A model generated the notes under the pieces. That model had not been told where the DNA came from. It ran no database searches and worked only from the letters and a program-made list of their open reading frames with translations. Made by a program: the position numbers and the translations under genes. 64,000 bases of DNA, taken from the NCBI RefSeq assembly GCF_002878395.1, contig NC_061119.1:47712404-47776403 (forward strand), written 5' to 3'. Positions 23,560 through 34,753 of this stretch are shown here, one piece after another. Source of the DNA: Capsicum annuum. Lineage: Eukaryota > Streptophyta > Magnoliopsida > Solanales > Solanaceae. How positions within the stretch are numbered: the first letter of the stretch is position 1; each line of letters begins with the position of its first letter.

Positions 23560-23965
23560 TGATGTAGTTATTGGTACGTTTCAAGTCTGTCATTTATATA
23601 TTTATGTTTTGTTAGATCTTGGAGCTTATCTGTCTTTTGTAACTCCTTACATAGCCATCAACTTTGGAGTCAGCCCTAAAATCCTAACAGAGCCTTTCCC
23701 AGTCTCTACCCTAGTGAGTAAATCTATCATAGCCCAGTGGGTATACAGGAACTGTCCAGTTATGGTGTCTCAAAAAGTTACTTCAGCAGACCTTGTAAAG
23801 CTAGAGATAATGGATTTTGACATCATTCTCAGCATGAATTGGATCCATTCATGCTATTCTTCAGTTAATTGTAGGAGTAGAATTGTCTATTTTCAGTTCC
23901 CAAATAAACCTATCCTTGAATTGAGGGATAGTACCACAGCACTTAAGGGTCAATTTATTTCATAA
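23560..23965 (+). pseudogene. Aspartic protease region of element D
   Basis: The retropepsin-like domain matures Gag-Pol. The active-site loop is visible as LLDLGAYLSFV (about 23609-23640), where family members have a D-S-G triplet; the Asp is kept but the Ser is Leu. The second conserved block, MDFDIILSMNWIHS, follows near 23810. The reading frame stays open to 23965 (stop after GQFIS) and is separated from gag by stops. Confidence 0.75.
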
Positions 23966-24061
23966 CTCAGAGCGAGAAAAATGATATCTAAGGGGTATGT
24001 CTATCATCTGGTATGAGTTAAAGACTCTAGTTTCGAGACTCATAATATTGAGTCAGTTCCA

Positions 24062-24825
24062 GTCGCAAGTGAATTTCCAGATGTGTTTCCCAAAGATCTC
24101 TCTGGAGTTCTTCCCGAAAGGGAAATTAACTTCGGAATAGACCTTCTTCCTGATACTCATCCCATCTCTATTCCACCATACAGAATGGATCCAGCTAAAC
24201 TTAAAGAGTTGAAAGAAGAGTTGAAAGACCTCTTAGCAAAGGGTTCATCAGGCCCGGCGTATCTTCTTGGGGTGCACCAATTTTATTCGTACGAAAGAAA
24301 GACGGTTCTCTTAGAATATGTATAGACTATCGTCAGTTGAACAAAGTCACCATCAAGAATAAATACTCACTTCCTAGAATCGATGACTTATTTGACCAAC
24401 TTCAGGGTGCCAGTTACTTTTCTAAGATAGACCTCAGATCTGACTATCATCAACTCAGAGTAAGAGAATGTGACATTCCGAATACAGCTTTTAGAACTCG
24501 ATATGGTCACTTCAAATTGCTAGTCATGTCATTTGGTCTTACCAATGCCCCAACAGCTTTTATGGATTTGATGAACCGCGTGTTTAAGCAGTACTTGGAC
24601 ATGTTCGTCATAGTCTTCATCGATGATATTTTTGTTTACTCCCGCAATGAAAATGATCACGCAGTCCATCTCAGAATAGTATTACAGACTCTCAGAGCCC
24701 ATCAGTTGTTTGCCAAATGCAGTATATGTGAATTTTTGCTAAGTTCAGTAGCTTTCCTTGGCCATTTAGTTTCTGGTGATAGCATTAGAGTTGGTCCTCA
24801 AAAGACCGAAGTAGTGAGAAACTAG
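24062..24825 (+). pseudogene. Reverse transcriptase of element D, frameshifted
   Basis: The N-terminal part reads [20 protein letters not shown] then the conserved [17 protein letters not shown] one-base deletion near 24242 shifts the frame, so the strand that follows (WGAP then RKKDG and IDYRQLN) is found one frame over. From 24337 the main palm domain is open and well conserved: [22 protein letters not shown] and the catalytic FIDD box at 24616-24627. It ends at TAG 24823-24825, where the family has Trp (TGG). Confidence 0.9.
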
Positions 24826-25425
24826 CCCATACCCATCTCTCCATCAGATATCAGAAGTTTCTTTGGTTTGGTTGGCTATTACCGACGATTTGTTAAAGAA
24901 TTTTCATCTATTGCATCCCCCATGTCCAGATTGACTCAGAAGAAAGTCAAGTTCCAGTGGTCAAATTCTTGTGAGAAGAGTTTTCAAGAGTTAAAGACTC
25001 GACTCACTAAAGCCCTAGTTTTGACTTTGCCCGACGGTTCAGATGGATTTGTTGTACACTGTTATTCTTCTAGAGTTAGCTTGGTGTATGTCGTAGCCTA
25101 CGCCTTTAGACAACTTAAGCCCCATGAAAAGAATTATCCCACCCATGATCTTGAACTAAAAGCGGTTGTGTTTGCCTTAAAGATTTAGAGGTACTATTTG
25201 TATGGGGTGTATGTTGATGTATTTACAGACCACAAAATTTTGCAGTATGTATTTTCACAGAAAGACCTAAACTTGCATCAGAGAAGGTGGTTAGAGTTAT
25301 TGAAAGACAATGACATAAGTGTTCTGTATCATTCGGACAAAGCCAATATAGTTGCAGACGCCCTCAGTAGGTTGTCCATAGGTAGTGTTGCTTACTTTGA
25401 GAATGGCAAGAAGAAGTTATTTTAA
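24826..25425 (+). pseudogene. RT connection and RNase H of element D
   Basis: The frame continues [18 protein letters not shown] (connection), then RNase H. The first catalytic segment is damaged. Family members read YCDAS..GLG followed by about eight more residues, and here it is [16 protein letters not shown] with those residues deleted and the Asp replaced. A TAG at 25186-25188 again replaces a Trp codon. Later landmarks FTDHK.LQYVF and ADALSRLS are intact. Confidence 0.88.
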
Positions 25426-25639
25426 GAAGTTCATCACCTTGCCAGACTAGGTGTTCGTTTGGTTGATTAGGCTGAGGGTAGAGTTTGGGTGCAGAATAGT
25501 TCAGAATCTTCTTTAGTTTCTAAGGTAAAGGAAAAGTAGGATAGGGATCCCAACTTAGTTAAGCTGAAAGAGTCAGTCAGAGACCAGAAAGTAGAGGTTT
25601 TTTTCCAAAAGGGGAGATGGTGTATTCCGATGGCAGGGT

Positions 25640-26485
25640 AAGCTATGTGTGCCATATGTAGATGATGTGAGGCAGCGAATTCTTGCTGAAGTGCATGGTG
25701 TGTGTTAATCTATTCATCCAGGGGACACTAAGATGTATCATGACTTGCGGGAGGTCTATTGGTGGAGTGGGATGAAGAGGGACATTGCAGAGTTTGTGGC
25801 CAAGTGCTCTACTTTTCATCAGGTGAAGATTGAGCACTAAAATCCTAAAGGTTGTATACAAGAGTTCATTATTCCCACATGGAAGTGGGAAGAAGTGAAC
25901 ATGGACTTCGTGATGAGTTTTCCTCGTACTCGTCGTCAGCATGATTCGATTTGGGTCATTGTAGACAGGAAGACCAAGTCCACCCATTTCTTGGTAGTCC
26001 ATACTTCCTATTCAGCTAAGGACTATGCCAAGCTCTATATCAGAGACTTGGTTAGATTACATGGTGTCCCTTTTTCCATCATTTTAGATAGAGGTACGCA
26101 GTTTACTTCTCACTTTTGGAAAGCCTTCCAAAAGTGTCTTGGTCCACATTAGTACAACCTTCTACCCTCAGACAGATAGTCAAGCAAAAAGTACCATTCA
26201 AACTTTAGAAGATATGTTGAGAGCATATGTCATTGACTTTAATGGCCGTTGGGATGACCATTTACCTTTGATTGAGTTTGCGTATAATAACAACTATCAT
26301 TCCAGTATTCATATGGCTCTGTTTGAGGCTCTTTATGGGAGGAAATATAGATCTCCGATTGGTTGGTTTGAAGTAGGTGAGGCCACGATGGTGGGGCCTG
26401 ACTTGGTATTTGATGCATTGGAGAAAGTTTAGTTGATCAGGAAAAGGATTAAGATAGCCTAAAGCCGACAGAAATCTTATGCAGA
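25640..26485 (+). pseudogene. Integrase of element D, catalytic Glu lost
   Basis: The N-terminal HHCC zinc domain is seen in shifted frames at about 25670-25830. It contains a stop (TGC then TAA) and its last Cys is Phe (CSTFHQ). The core begins WKWEEVNMDF with the first Asp, then LDRGTQFTSHFWKAF with the second. A frameshift near 26140 leads into TDSQAKSTIQTLEDMLR. The D-D-35-E Glu that lies in the family's QAERTIQ phrase is Lys here, so strand transfer should be dead. The domain ends at TAG 26430 or so. Confidence 0.88.
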
Positions 26486-26486
26486 T

Positions 26487-26950
26487 GTGCAAAAAAAATA
26501 TCTCGAATTTAAGATTAATGACTTTGCATATTTGAAAATATTTCCCATGAAGAGAGTGAAGAGGTTTGATAACAAGGGGAAGCTTATTCCCCGATATGTT
26601 GATCCTTATAGGATTTTGAATCATTTCATAATGGTGGCTTATGAGCTTAAGTTGTCAGCAGATTTGGCATTAGTGCACCCACTGTTCCACATCTCTTTGT
26701 TAAAGATATGTATTAGTGACCCAACTGTAGTTGTTCCTTTAGAAAGTGTAGATTTTCAGAATAGTCTCTCTTGCGAAGAAGTTTCAGTCGAAATCCTCTA
26801 TCGTTAGACTCACAGACTAAGGAACAAAAAAGTTCCATTGGTCAAAGTTCTTTGGCGAAACCAGTCCGTTGAGGGAGCCACTTGGGAAGCAGAAGCAAAC
26901 ATACAAACCAAGTACCCTTATCTCTTATCTGTAAACTCAAACTCAGCCTA
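26487..26950 (+). pseudogene. Integrase C-terminus and chromodomain-like module of element D
   Basis: ADLALVHPLFHISLLKICI marks the gypsy integrase C-terminal end. After SLSCEEVSVEILYR comes a TAG at 26805-26807 (a CAG in relatives), then LRNKKVPLVKVLWRNQS and ATWEAEANIQTKYPYL. Together these form the group II chromodomain found at the end of chromovirus integrases, which directs insertion toward particular chromatin. The stop truncates it. Confidence 0.82.
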
Positions 26951-27162
26951 AGGTAACGGTTTTCCTTAGAGTTACTCTGTTCCATGCTTAGTTCCAGTTG
27001 CATATCATTCTCATGTCATTCATGCAATCACAAATCAGTTCGGCCAGTCACCATGTGTCAGACTTAGTCATGTAGTCACGTTTCATTCATGCGTATTTAG
27101 TATGTAATCTCAATACCTCAGTGCCTCTCACTTTACTCAGTCTCACTCGAGGATGAATATTC
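26951..27162 (+). other. 3' untranslated interior of element D
   Basis: Non-coding sequence between the chromodomain end and the PPT, with CAGTCA-like short motifs. It includes the CTCGAGGATGAATATTCC phrase that also precedes the PPT in gypsy A. Confidence 0.6.
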
Positions 27163-27177
27163 CTAAGGGGGAGATAT
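27163..27177 (+). promoter_or_regulatory. Polypurine tract of element D
   Basis: AAGGGGGAGATAT lies immediately before the 3' LTR start TGTAAGACCCC at 27178. Confidence 0.85.
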
Positions 27178-29361
27178 TGTAAGACCCCATGAAAATCCTA
27201 GTCTATTTTAGTCTTATATTACATATCATGAGGGTTCAATACTTAGAAAATTTAGCTAAGTGTTAAGACTTAGTCTCATTTTTTGCCTCAATATTTCAAT
27301 GGTCTCATTTTTTATCTTTTCGGCCTTGGATTGTCAATTTTTAAATTGATTCATGATTAGAGTTATCTATAGGTCATCTCGAGTGAGTTTTGGAATTTTT
27401 AGACATCGTTTGAGATATGTTTGGATGACCAAAACAGTGATCCAACGCGATTAGGATGCGACGTGTTGGCTATCGCATCGTCACCATCGATGCGGCGTAT
27501 CGGCGATCGCATCGACACTATTGATGCAATGTGTTGGCTGTAGTGTCACTGGGTTCATTTTGTTTAATAAATTATAGGTTGTGGGGGGTAATTAGGTCAT
27601 TTTCCTCTTACTTTACCTCTCGCAAAGTACGAAATTGAGCTTTTAAAAGGGCAAATTCACTCCTCTTTTCACAAATTCTCTCAAGAGCAAAACCCTAGCT
27701 TTATCAAGTTCAAGTCCAAGTTTCAAGAAATCCCCAGTAAACTCACACAAATTCTGAAACCAAGGTATGTTAAATGTTCATCCATGGAGTTTAAGAACCC
27801 AATTTCAAATTCAAAGTTATGGATTATACAAGTTATTGTGATTTTAACTATGAATCCCAATGAATTTTGATTCTATATCATGTTTTCATGAAATTGTTGT
27901 TGTTATTAAACCCTACATATTTTGAATAGTCTTGCTCACTGATTTAAGCCTTATTTTGGAGATTTAATATCAAAATCATGCTACTACTAGTTGCTTTAAA
28001 TAAAACTATTTCCATGTTTAAGCCATGTATTGCAAGTGTTTGATGAAATGCCTCAAAGAATGAGTTTTGAATAAATGCTTACATATCATGTCCTTAAATT
28101 GTTAGTATGATCTTGCTATCATTGATATCGAGTCCTGGGGGTTATGAATACCCCAAAAACTTAGTTGTTTACTTAGCTTAAGTACTTTCAGAAGAGTTTC
28201 GAATCTATTAGAGTATTATCAGTTCAGTCAGTGCATCATGTCAGTAGGCTCAGTTCATTCCAGTGATTAGAGTTAGTTCGTTTGAGAGTAGGATTTAGCA
28301 CCGAGCAAACCCAAGGATAGGACCTCACCTGCTAGTTGAGGGTGTGACCTTTAGTAGCAGTCCCTGTGGTCCATAACTACGTAGCCAGCGTAGGTTGAGA
28401 TGTTAACCTGTCAGTTGAGGGTTGATCTCATAAGGTTACCTTCTATTTGAGGGTAACCCTTGGTCCTACAGGACATCACTTTAGTGGATCCAAGCAGTCA
28501 TGTGTTAGTACCCGTGGCACGGTACTGATACCCTTCTAACTAGGGTCACAGGTTGGACCCTAATTAGCTCATTGGGGTATGTCGGTTAGATGATAGCTCC
28601 CACAGTCTCAGTTCAGTATTCAGTATACTTTAATTCAGGCTTGCATTAACCATAGCGTACAGTTATCAGTTATTCAATTATCAGATTTCAGTATTTCAGT
28701 TTACAGACTATTTTCAAAATTATGTTATATGCTTGGTCATGTATTCTCAGATTTTACAACATTCACGCATTCATATTAGTTATTCAGTTATCTCATGTTA
28801 TTCAGTCAATTATTATTCATGTACATAAGCCCATGCATATCAGCCTAACCTCATTTAGCATACCAGTACATTCAAAACACTGACTCTATACTCGTTTCTT
28901 GCATTATGATGTCTCATATCATAGGTTCGTACGCTCAGGTTCCTGACAGTACTTAGACATCCCAGCACATCAGCAGTAGCAATCATGGTGAGTCCTCATA
29001 TTTCGAGGTCCGACAATATTTATTTTCATGCTTTCAATTTAGTAGTTAGTTGGAGTTAGCTGGTGCCTGTCCCATCAACTCTTATTAGTTAGTTTTAGAG
29101 GTTTTCGTACACTTCAGATAGTCAGTCAGTTAGTCATTATTTTATCAATTTCAGACAGTTGTTTTCTGGCAGTTGTTTCCAGATTTATGATTCGGAAATA
29201 CTTTAGAACTTAAAACTTATGGAGCATTGAGATATTCCGCACATGTTATTTTGTTGTTATTATTCAGTGCTCACAGCAGGTACCAGCTCATGTGTTAGCT
29301 TGTGTTCACTTGTGACCGTAAGTACCGGGTGGCGTCCAGGGTGTACCCCCGGGGCGTTACA
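27178..29361 (+). repeat. 3' LTR of element D
   Basis: Begins TGTAAGACCCC and ends GGGGCGTTACA. The TATA-like motif is at 27641 and the splice-donor motif at 27762-27769. Compared with the 5' LTR, CpG sites in the 27420-27560 module are frequently TG or CA, as expected from methylcytosine loss. Confidence 0.93.
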
Positions 29362-29366
29362 TATTT

Positions 29367-30476
29367 ATTTTCAAATTCTTTAAATCTTCTTAAAATCAAC
29401 TAACGTTGATTTTGAATTCTTATAAACTAATGAAAAAGATATTAGTTGTTATTAATTTTGATGACTTTTAATAAGGAAAGGTTTTTCTATAAATATTTAA
29501 TTAATTTTCGACTCTTAAATATTCGAAAAATAATGAAAAGACAATTTTGTCTAAAGCAGAGACTTTTAATAAGGGACAAAAAGTTCAAATACATTTTTAA
29601 GGCCCTTCATACTTTTAATATATTATAAGATTAGAAGATTGGAAGATACAAGATTAGAAGATAGAAGATAGAAGATTAGATTAGATACATATAGATAAGA
29701 TATATTACCCTAGGTCACACCGTACTATATGTATGACTACACCTTTCCATTGATAATCATATTTATTTAGTAAGAAACAACTATTAACCAATGTAACAAA
29801 AAAATAGCATACTTTATAATATATATCCAAACAATATATAATATAAAAGTTTCAATAATACTAATGAGAAACAAAAATTAAAAAATCATATAACTTGATA
29901 CGAACTTCTAATTCAATCAAAACTAATTCAAACAACTTCTTTTTTTCAATTCATAATTGTTTAAACACATACTAAAAGTTCATATGATACCATAGTTTTG
30001 TTGCCGATCACTGATTTTAGATCTGAAAAACCTAATTAAATCCACTTTTATGAGGATAACCTTAAATTACACTTCTCTTAAGAAAATAGTTGTTGGAGGT
30101 TTATTACACTAAATTAATCTTAAAAATTATACTTTAGAAATTGATTTTAGGCTATAATAAATCTTTCTCTTAATAGATCTTTTCTCGTTCCTAAATTTTT
30201 AGAGAATACGAGATGTATTATTGTATGTTCTTTGTATATATGAGCATAATAATATAAAATAATTACTTGTAACAAATTAACAATAATAAAAATGATTATG
30301 ATTAAGTAGAAGATGATAACCTGAAATTGATAATTGCGATGAAAGAAAATTGAAAGACTCTAACACCATCATAATTTTGCTGCAACACCTATCACAAATA
30401 TAAAAGATAAATCATAAAACACAAAAAATTCTCAAAACAAAAATTTACATGTTGCAAAAATTTTAAAAAACAATGA
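29367..30476. other. AT-rich spacer
   Basis: No gene is visible. It contains a dispersed repeat copy at about 29530-29640 and an imperfect AGATTAGAAG/AGATAGAAG simple repeat at 29630-29690. AGAAAGAG at 30477-30484 is the left target duplication of the next element. Confidence 0.5.
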
Positions 30477-30484
30477 AGAAAGAG

Positions 30485-31019
30485 TAGAGCTGTCAATACG
30501 GGTTGGCCCAGCCCATTCGAGCTTAGCCCACATGGACTTTGAGTTTGACGAGACAGGTCGGGCTGGCCCATCGAAATGATGGGCCAAAAAATACGAAGCC
30601 CACACCATTACTCTGTGGGCTGCGGGCCTTACGGGCCAGCCCACTTTTTAAAAAATAATATTTTAGAATTTCATTTTGAATGTTAATAAACATAAATATT
30701 ACCAGACAATATTATATAGTGTTAATACTTGTTAATCAAGTCTCAAACACCCCAAAAGATACTCCTAATAGCGAAATTAAATAACTTTTGATATGATATT
30801 CTTCGAACCAAATAAAAATATTAATAAGCAATCTAAATAGTTGCATGTATTTGACTTATGTGGACCGACCCAACCCACAAGCCACAAGGGCCGAGGCTTA
30901 TATGAGCCGAGCTAAAAAGCTCTTTTCTTAAATGAGCTGCAAAAATTAAAACCCAACATCATCAAATTATAGGTCGGATCGGATCAGCCCAACGGGCCTG
31001 ACCCATAATGACGGTTATA
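30485..31019. mobile_element. hAT-type MITE with exact 8-bp target duplication
   Basis: The left end is TAGAGCTGTCAATACGGG; the right end read inward is TATAACCGTCATTATGGG. The 8-base duplication AGAAAGAG is present at 30477-30484 and 31020-31027. Both ends carry GC-rich GGCCCA/TGGGCC blocks (30500-30650 and 30865-31010) that can pair with each other, around an AT-rich centre. It has no coding capacity. The TAGAGCTGTCAA end with 8-bp duplication is typical of a plant hAT family. Confidence 0.85.
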
Positions 31020-31027
31020 AGAAAGAG

Positions 31028-32050
31028 TAATATTTAGAGAAAGTAATTAAGTAATTATAACTCTTTTATAAAAGTGGAAGGATTTATAAACTAAAAAGAA
31101 TTTGAAAATATGACAAGACATCAAAAATAGTGGGACAAGGATTCCTAAATATTAGGAGCTTCTCCCACTCTAAAAACTTTTTTTTTCCTATTATGACAAA
31201 ATAAATTTTTTGTCCATAATTTATTTTCTTCGTAAACTCACGAAATTAAATATTCCTACAAAATCAATATTCTTTTTCATAGATTTCTCCTTGCCTAATT
31301 AACCTACTTGCTTTTTTTTTTTTTTAATCATGTGAAATTTTATTTTTATCATATATTTTTTCTTTTTATCATATATATTTTAGTACTCTTTAATTTTTTA
31401 AATAATTAATTAATTATTTATTTCAGATAATTTTAAAATTTAAATAGTAAATATTAAACATAGATCTAATTTTTATAACTAATTAGCTACTAAGGGAAGA
31501 ATTATTATTTCGACTTTGGACTAATTACTGTATTATGAATTCTGAAAATCAACGTCCTTGTTGATTTATAAAACTAAAATTTCTAGATATGATTAATTTT
31601 TTTAGATGGTAAAAAAGAAATTCTATTTTTGTGAGGAAAGATTTTTTGAGGGGGTAATATAGTCAATATTTAATATTACTAAAATAATAGGAAAAAGGTG
31701 GGAAAACAATTTTATCTAAAGCGAAATCTTTTAATCAAGGAAAAAAACTTAAATAATATTTTTAAGACCCTTCTTATTTTTAATATATATAGATAGATAT
31801 AGATAGATAGATTATAGATTATTATATATTATAGATATAGATAGATTATAGATATTAATATAAATATAAATATCAACTAGTTTACCAAGGTGAGGACAAA
31901 AAGATGACTCTTATCATTTAACAGTAGGAATAAATTACAACTCACATGCATAAATTGACAAATTAGCTAGCGAAACAAAAAGACAAGACACTACCTACTA
32001 TGTGTAAAGTTGGATAAAGCTGCTACTTTTCTTAATAGGTAGTAGTTAAA
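31028..32050. other. AT-rich spacer downstream of the GST gene
   Basis: Contains T-rich stretches, a dispersed-repeat copy at about 31690-31780 that runs into an (ATAGAT)n-like simple repeat (31783-31862), and no supported gene. Confidence 0.5.
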
Positions 32051-32056
32051 TTTATT
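32051..32056 (-). terminator. Putative polyadenylation signal of the GST gene
   Basis: AATAAA on the minus strand, about 40 bases beyond the stop codon, a usual place for a plant near-upstream polyadenylation element. Confidence 0.5.
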
Positions 32057-32096
32057 GCCACACAAACACAAATTTCACTAAGTAAAAGGTATTTAA

Positions 32097-33312
<1,216 letters not shown>

Positions 33313-33356
33313 TTACTACTTTTCGTCTTGGGTTTTCACTGTTGATTTCTTGCCTT

Positions 33357-33366
33357 CTTTTATAGA
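33357..33366 (-). promoter_or_regulatory. TATA box of the GST gene
   Basis: TCTATAAAAG on the minus strand, about 75-80 bases upstream of the start codon, followed by a short A-rich leader. I did not find a clear as-1/ocs TGACG pair upstream, which many tau GST promoters have. Confidence 0.6.
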
Positions 33367-33742
33367 TGGGAAAATTGTTTAAAATATGTGTATATTAAAT
33401 GTAACCAAGAAAATGGCAATATTTCTTGATCAGCAATTCAGTTGTCGAATATTTTATGTTCCCATGCTAGCTGACCAGCGACTTGGCCTCAATTAAATAT
33501 AATTCAATAATATGAGTAGTTGAAGGTTCTATGCAATTATAATATATAAAATACTGGCCCATTGGAAACTTACATACTCTACATACACATGAGAGTGACT
33601 GGCTGCCCATAATGCTCCAAGATGACAAACATGTATTGTCATGAAAATTAAAAAAAAAAATTTGTCAAAAGATTAAAACTTAAAAATTACAGTACGTAAG
33701 AAGAAGTCGAAGAAACTTTTTATACATAAAATAAATACAAAT
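33367..33742. other. GST upstream region
   Basis: AT-rich sequence between the TATA box and the first upstream MITE, with no gene. This short interval, together with the MITEs, must contain the proximal promoter. Confidence 0.5.
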
Positions 33743-34052
33743 TACTTTCTCGGTCCCAAATTATGTATCGTTATTTTTTTTTATCCGTCCCAAAAAAGAA
33801 TATTGTCTTTTCTTATTTGGTAAGTTTTTAAAGACACAATTACAATTTTACTCTTAGTAGTGCCACTTGATTTTAAATACTCTTACTTCTTTTTTATTTG
33901 TCTTTTCAATTAAAAGTGATCCCACTTGATTTTAAATATTATTACTCCTTTCTTTAAGAAGGATAATTTTATAACTTTAACAAAATCAATACTTATTTCT
34001 TAAATATCGTGTCTGGTCAAATAACCACACATGATTTGGAATGGAGGGAGTA
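33743..34052 (+). mobile_element. Stowaway-like MITE upstream of GST, copy 1
   Basis: Starts TA then CTTTCTCGGTCCCAAATTATG and ends ATTTGGAATGGAGGGAG then TA; the ends are inverted repeats of each other. The body contains AAAGACACAATTACAATTTTA, shared in reverse complement with the copy at 34463-34723. Confidence 0.78.
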
Positions 34053-34206
34053 TATCTATTGACATCCATCGAATAAGATAACTTACTTCACTGTTGGATA
34101 TAATCGTGAGTTATTCGTCTGAGGAAGAAATATGTGCCATTTTGTCAAATATTTTTTATATTTAATTCTAACTAATAATTATTTTAATGATTTTGCCAAA
34201 ACTTCA

Positions 34207-34306
34207 NNNNNNNNNNNNNNNNNNNNNNNNNNNNNNNNNNNNNNNNNNNNNNNNNNNNNNNNNNNNNNNNNNNNNNNNNNNNNNNNNNNNNNNNNNNNNN
34301 NNNNNN
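34207..34306. other. 100-N scaffold gap between inverted MITEs
   Basis: Exactly 100 N lies between two opposite-orientation copies of the same MITE. Single-strand hairpin formation or read ambiguity could explain the break. Confidence 0.9.
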
Positions 34307-34462
34307 TGCTAGCACAAAATGAAAGCATAATCTTCTGAAAATAGTTCATCAGTGATATTAAAATAAATTATTGTCTAAATAATGTAGTAATTTGAATTTC
34401 AAAATTGTAAATCATAGTGAAACAAAAGATTTTAGAGTCAGACTGCCAGTTTTGAGATTATA

Positions 34463-34723
34463 TACTCCCTTCGTTACGTGTAGTCATTTGATCAGACATG
34501 GAGTTTAAGAAATAAGTAAAGACTTGATATTTTTTATCAAATTGTTCTTTATTAAAATAATGTACTATTATTATTTTTAATTAAATAGGCCCTTATAAGT
34601 GGGACTAAGAAGAGTAAAAGTGTAATTGTGTCTTTAAATAGTTACCAAATAAGGAAAAATGACATTCTTTTTGAGACAGACAAAAAAGAAAATAATGACA
34701 CACAAAATGGGATGGAGGAAGTA
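34463..34723 (-). mobile_element. Stowaway-like MITE upstream of GST, copy 2 (inverted)
   Basis: Plus-strand ends are TA, CTCCCTTCGTTACGTGTAG and TGGGATGGAGGAAG, TA. The reverse complement aligns along its length with the copy at 33743-34052, including the AAAGACACAATTACACTTTTA and CCCACTT landmarks. Confidence 0.78.
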
Positions 34724-34753
34724 ATTTCTGGCATCAATCATTGATTTTTTTTT

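Larger units (their letters stand above)
19952..29361 (+). mobile_element. Full-length Ty3/gypsy chromovirus (Tekay/Del type), element D
   Basis: Two long direct LTRs (19952-22147, 2196 bp; 27178-29361, 2184 bp) begin TG.AAGACCC and end GGGGCGTTACA. A 5-bp duplication TATTT flanks them exactly (19947-19951 and 29362-29366). In order there follow a PBS, gag with zinc knuckles, protease, reverse transcriptase, RNase H, integrase, a C-terminal chromodomain-like module and a PPT. This order and the chromodomain define a chromovirus. The VHPLFHISLLK phrase and long LTRs point to the Tekay/Del lineage. Many stops, frameshifts and lost catalytic residues make it inactive. Confidence 0.92.

Noticed and set aside
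25643..26002. 119-codon minus-strand frame
   Set aside because: Shadow of the element D integrase; no motif of its own.
26262..26624. 120-codon minus-strand frame
   Set aside because: Shadow of the element D integrase and chromodomain on the plus strand.
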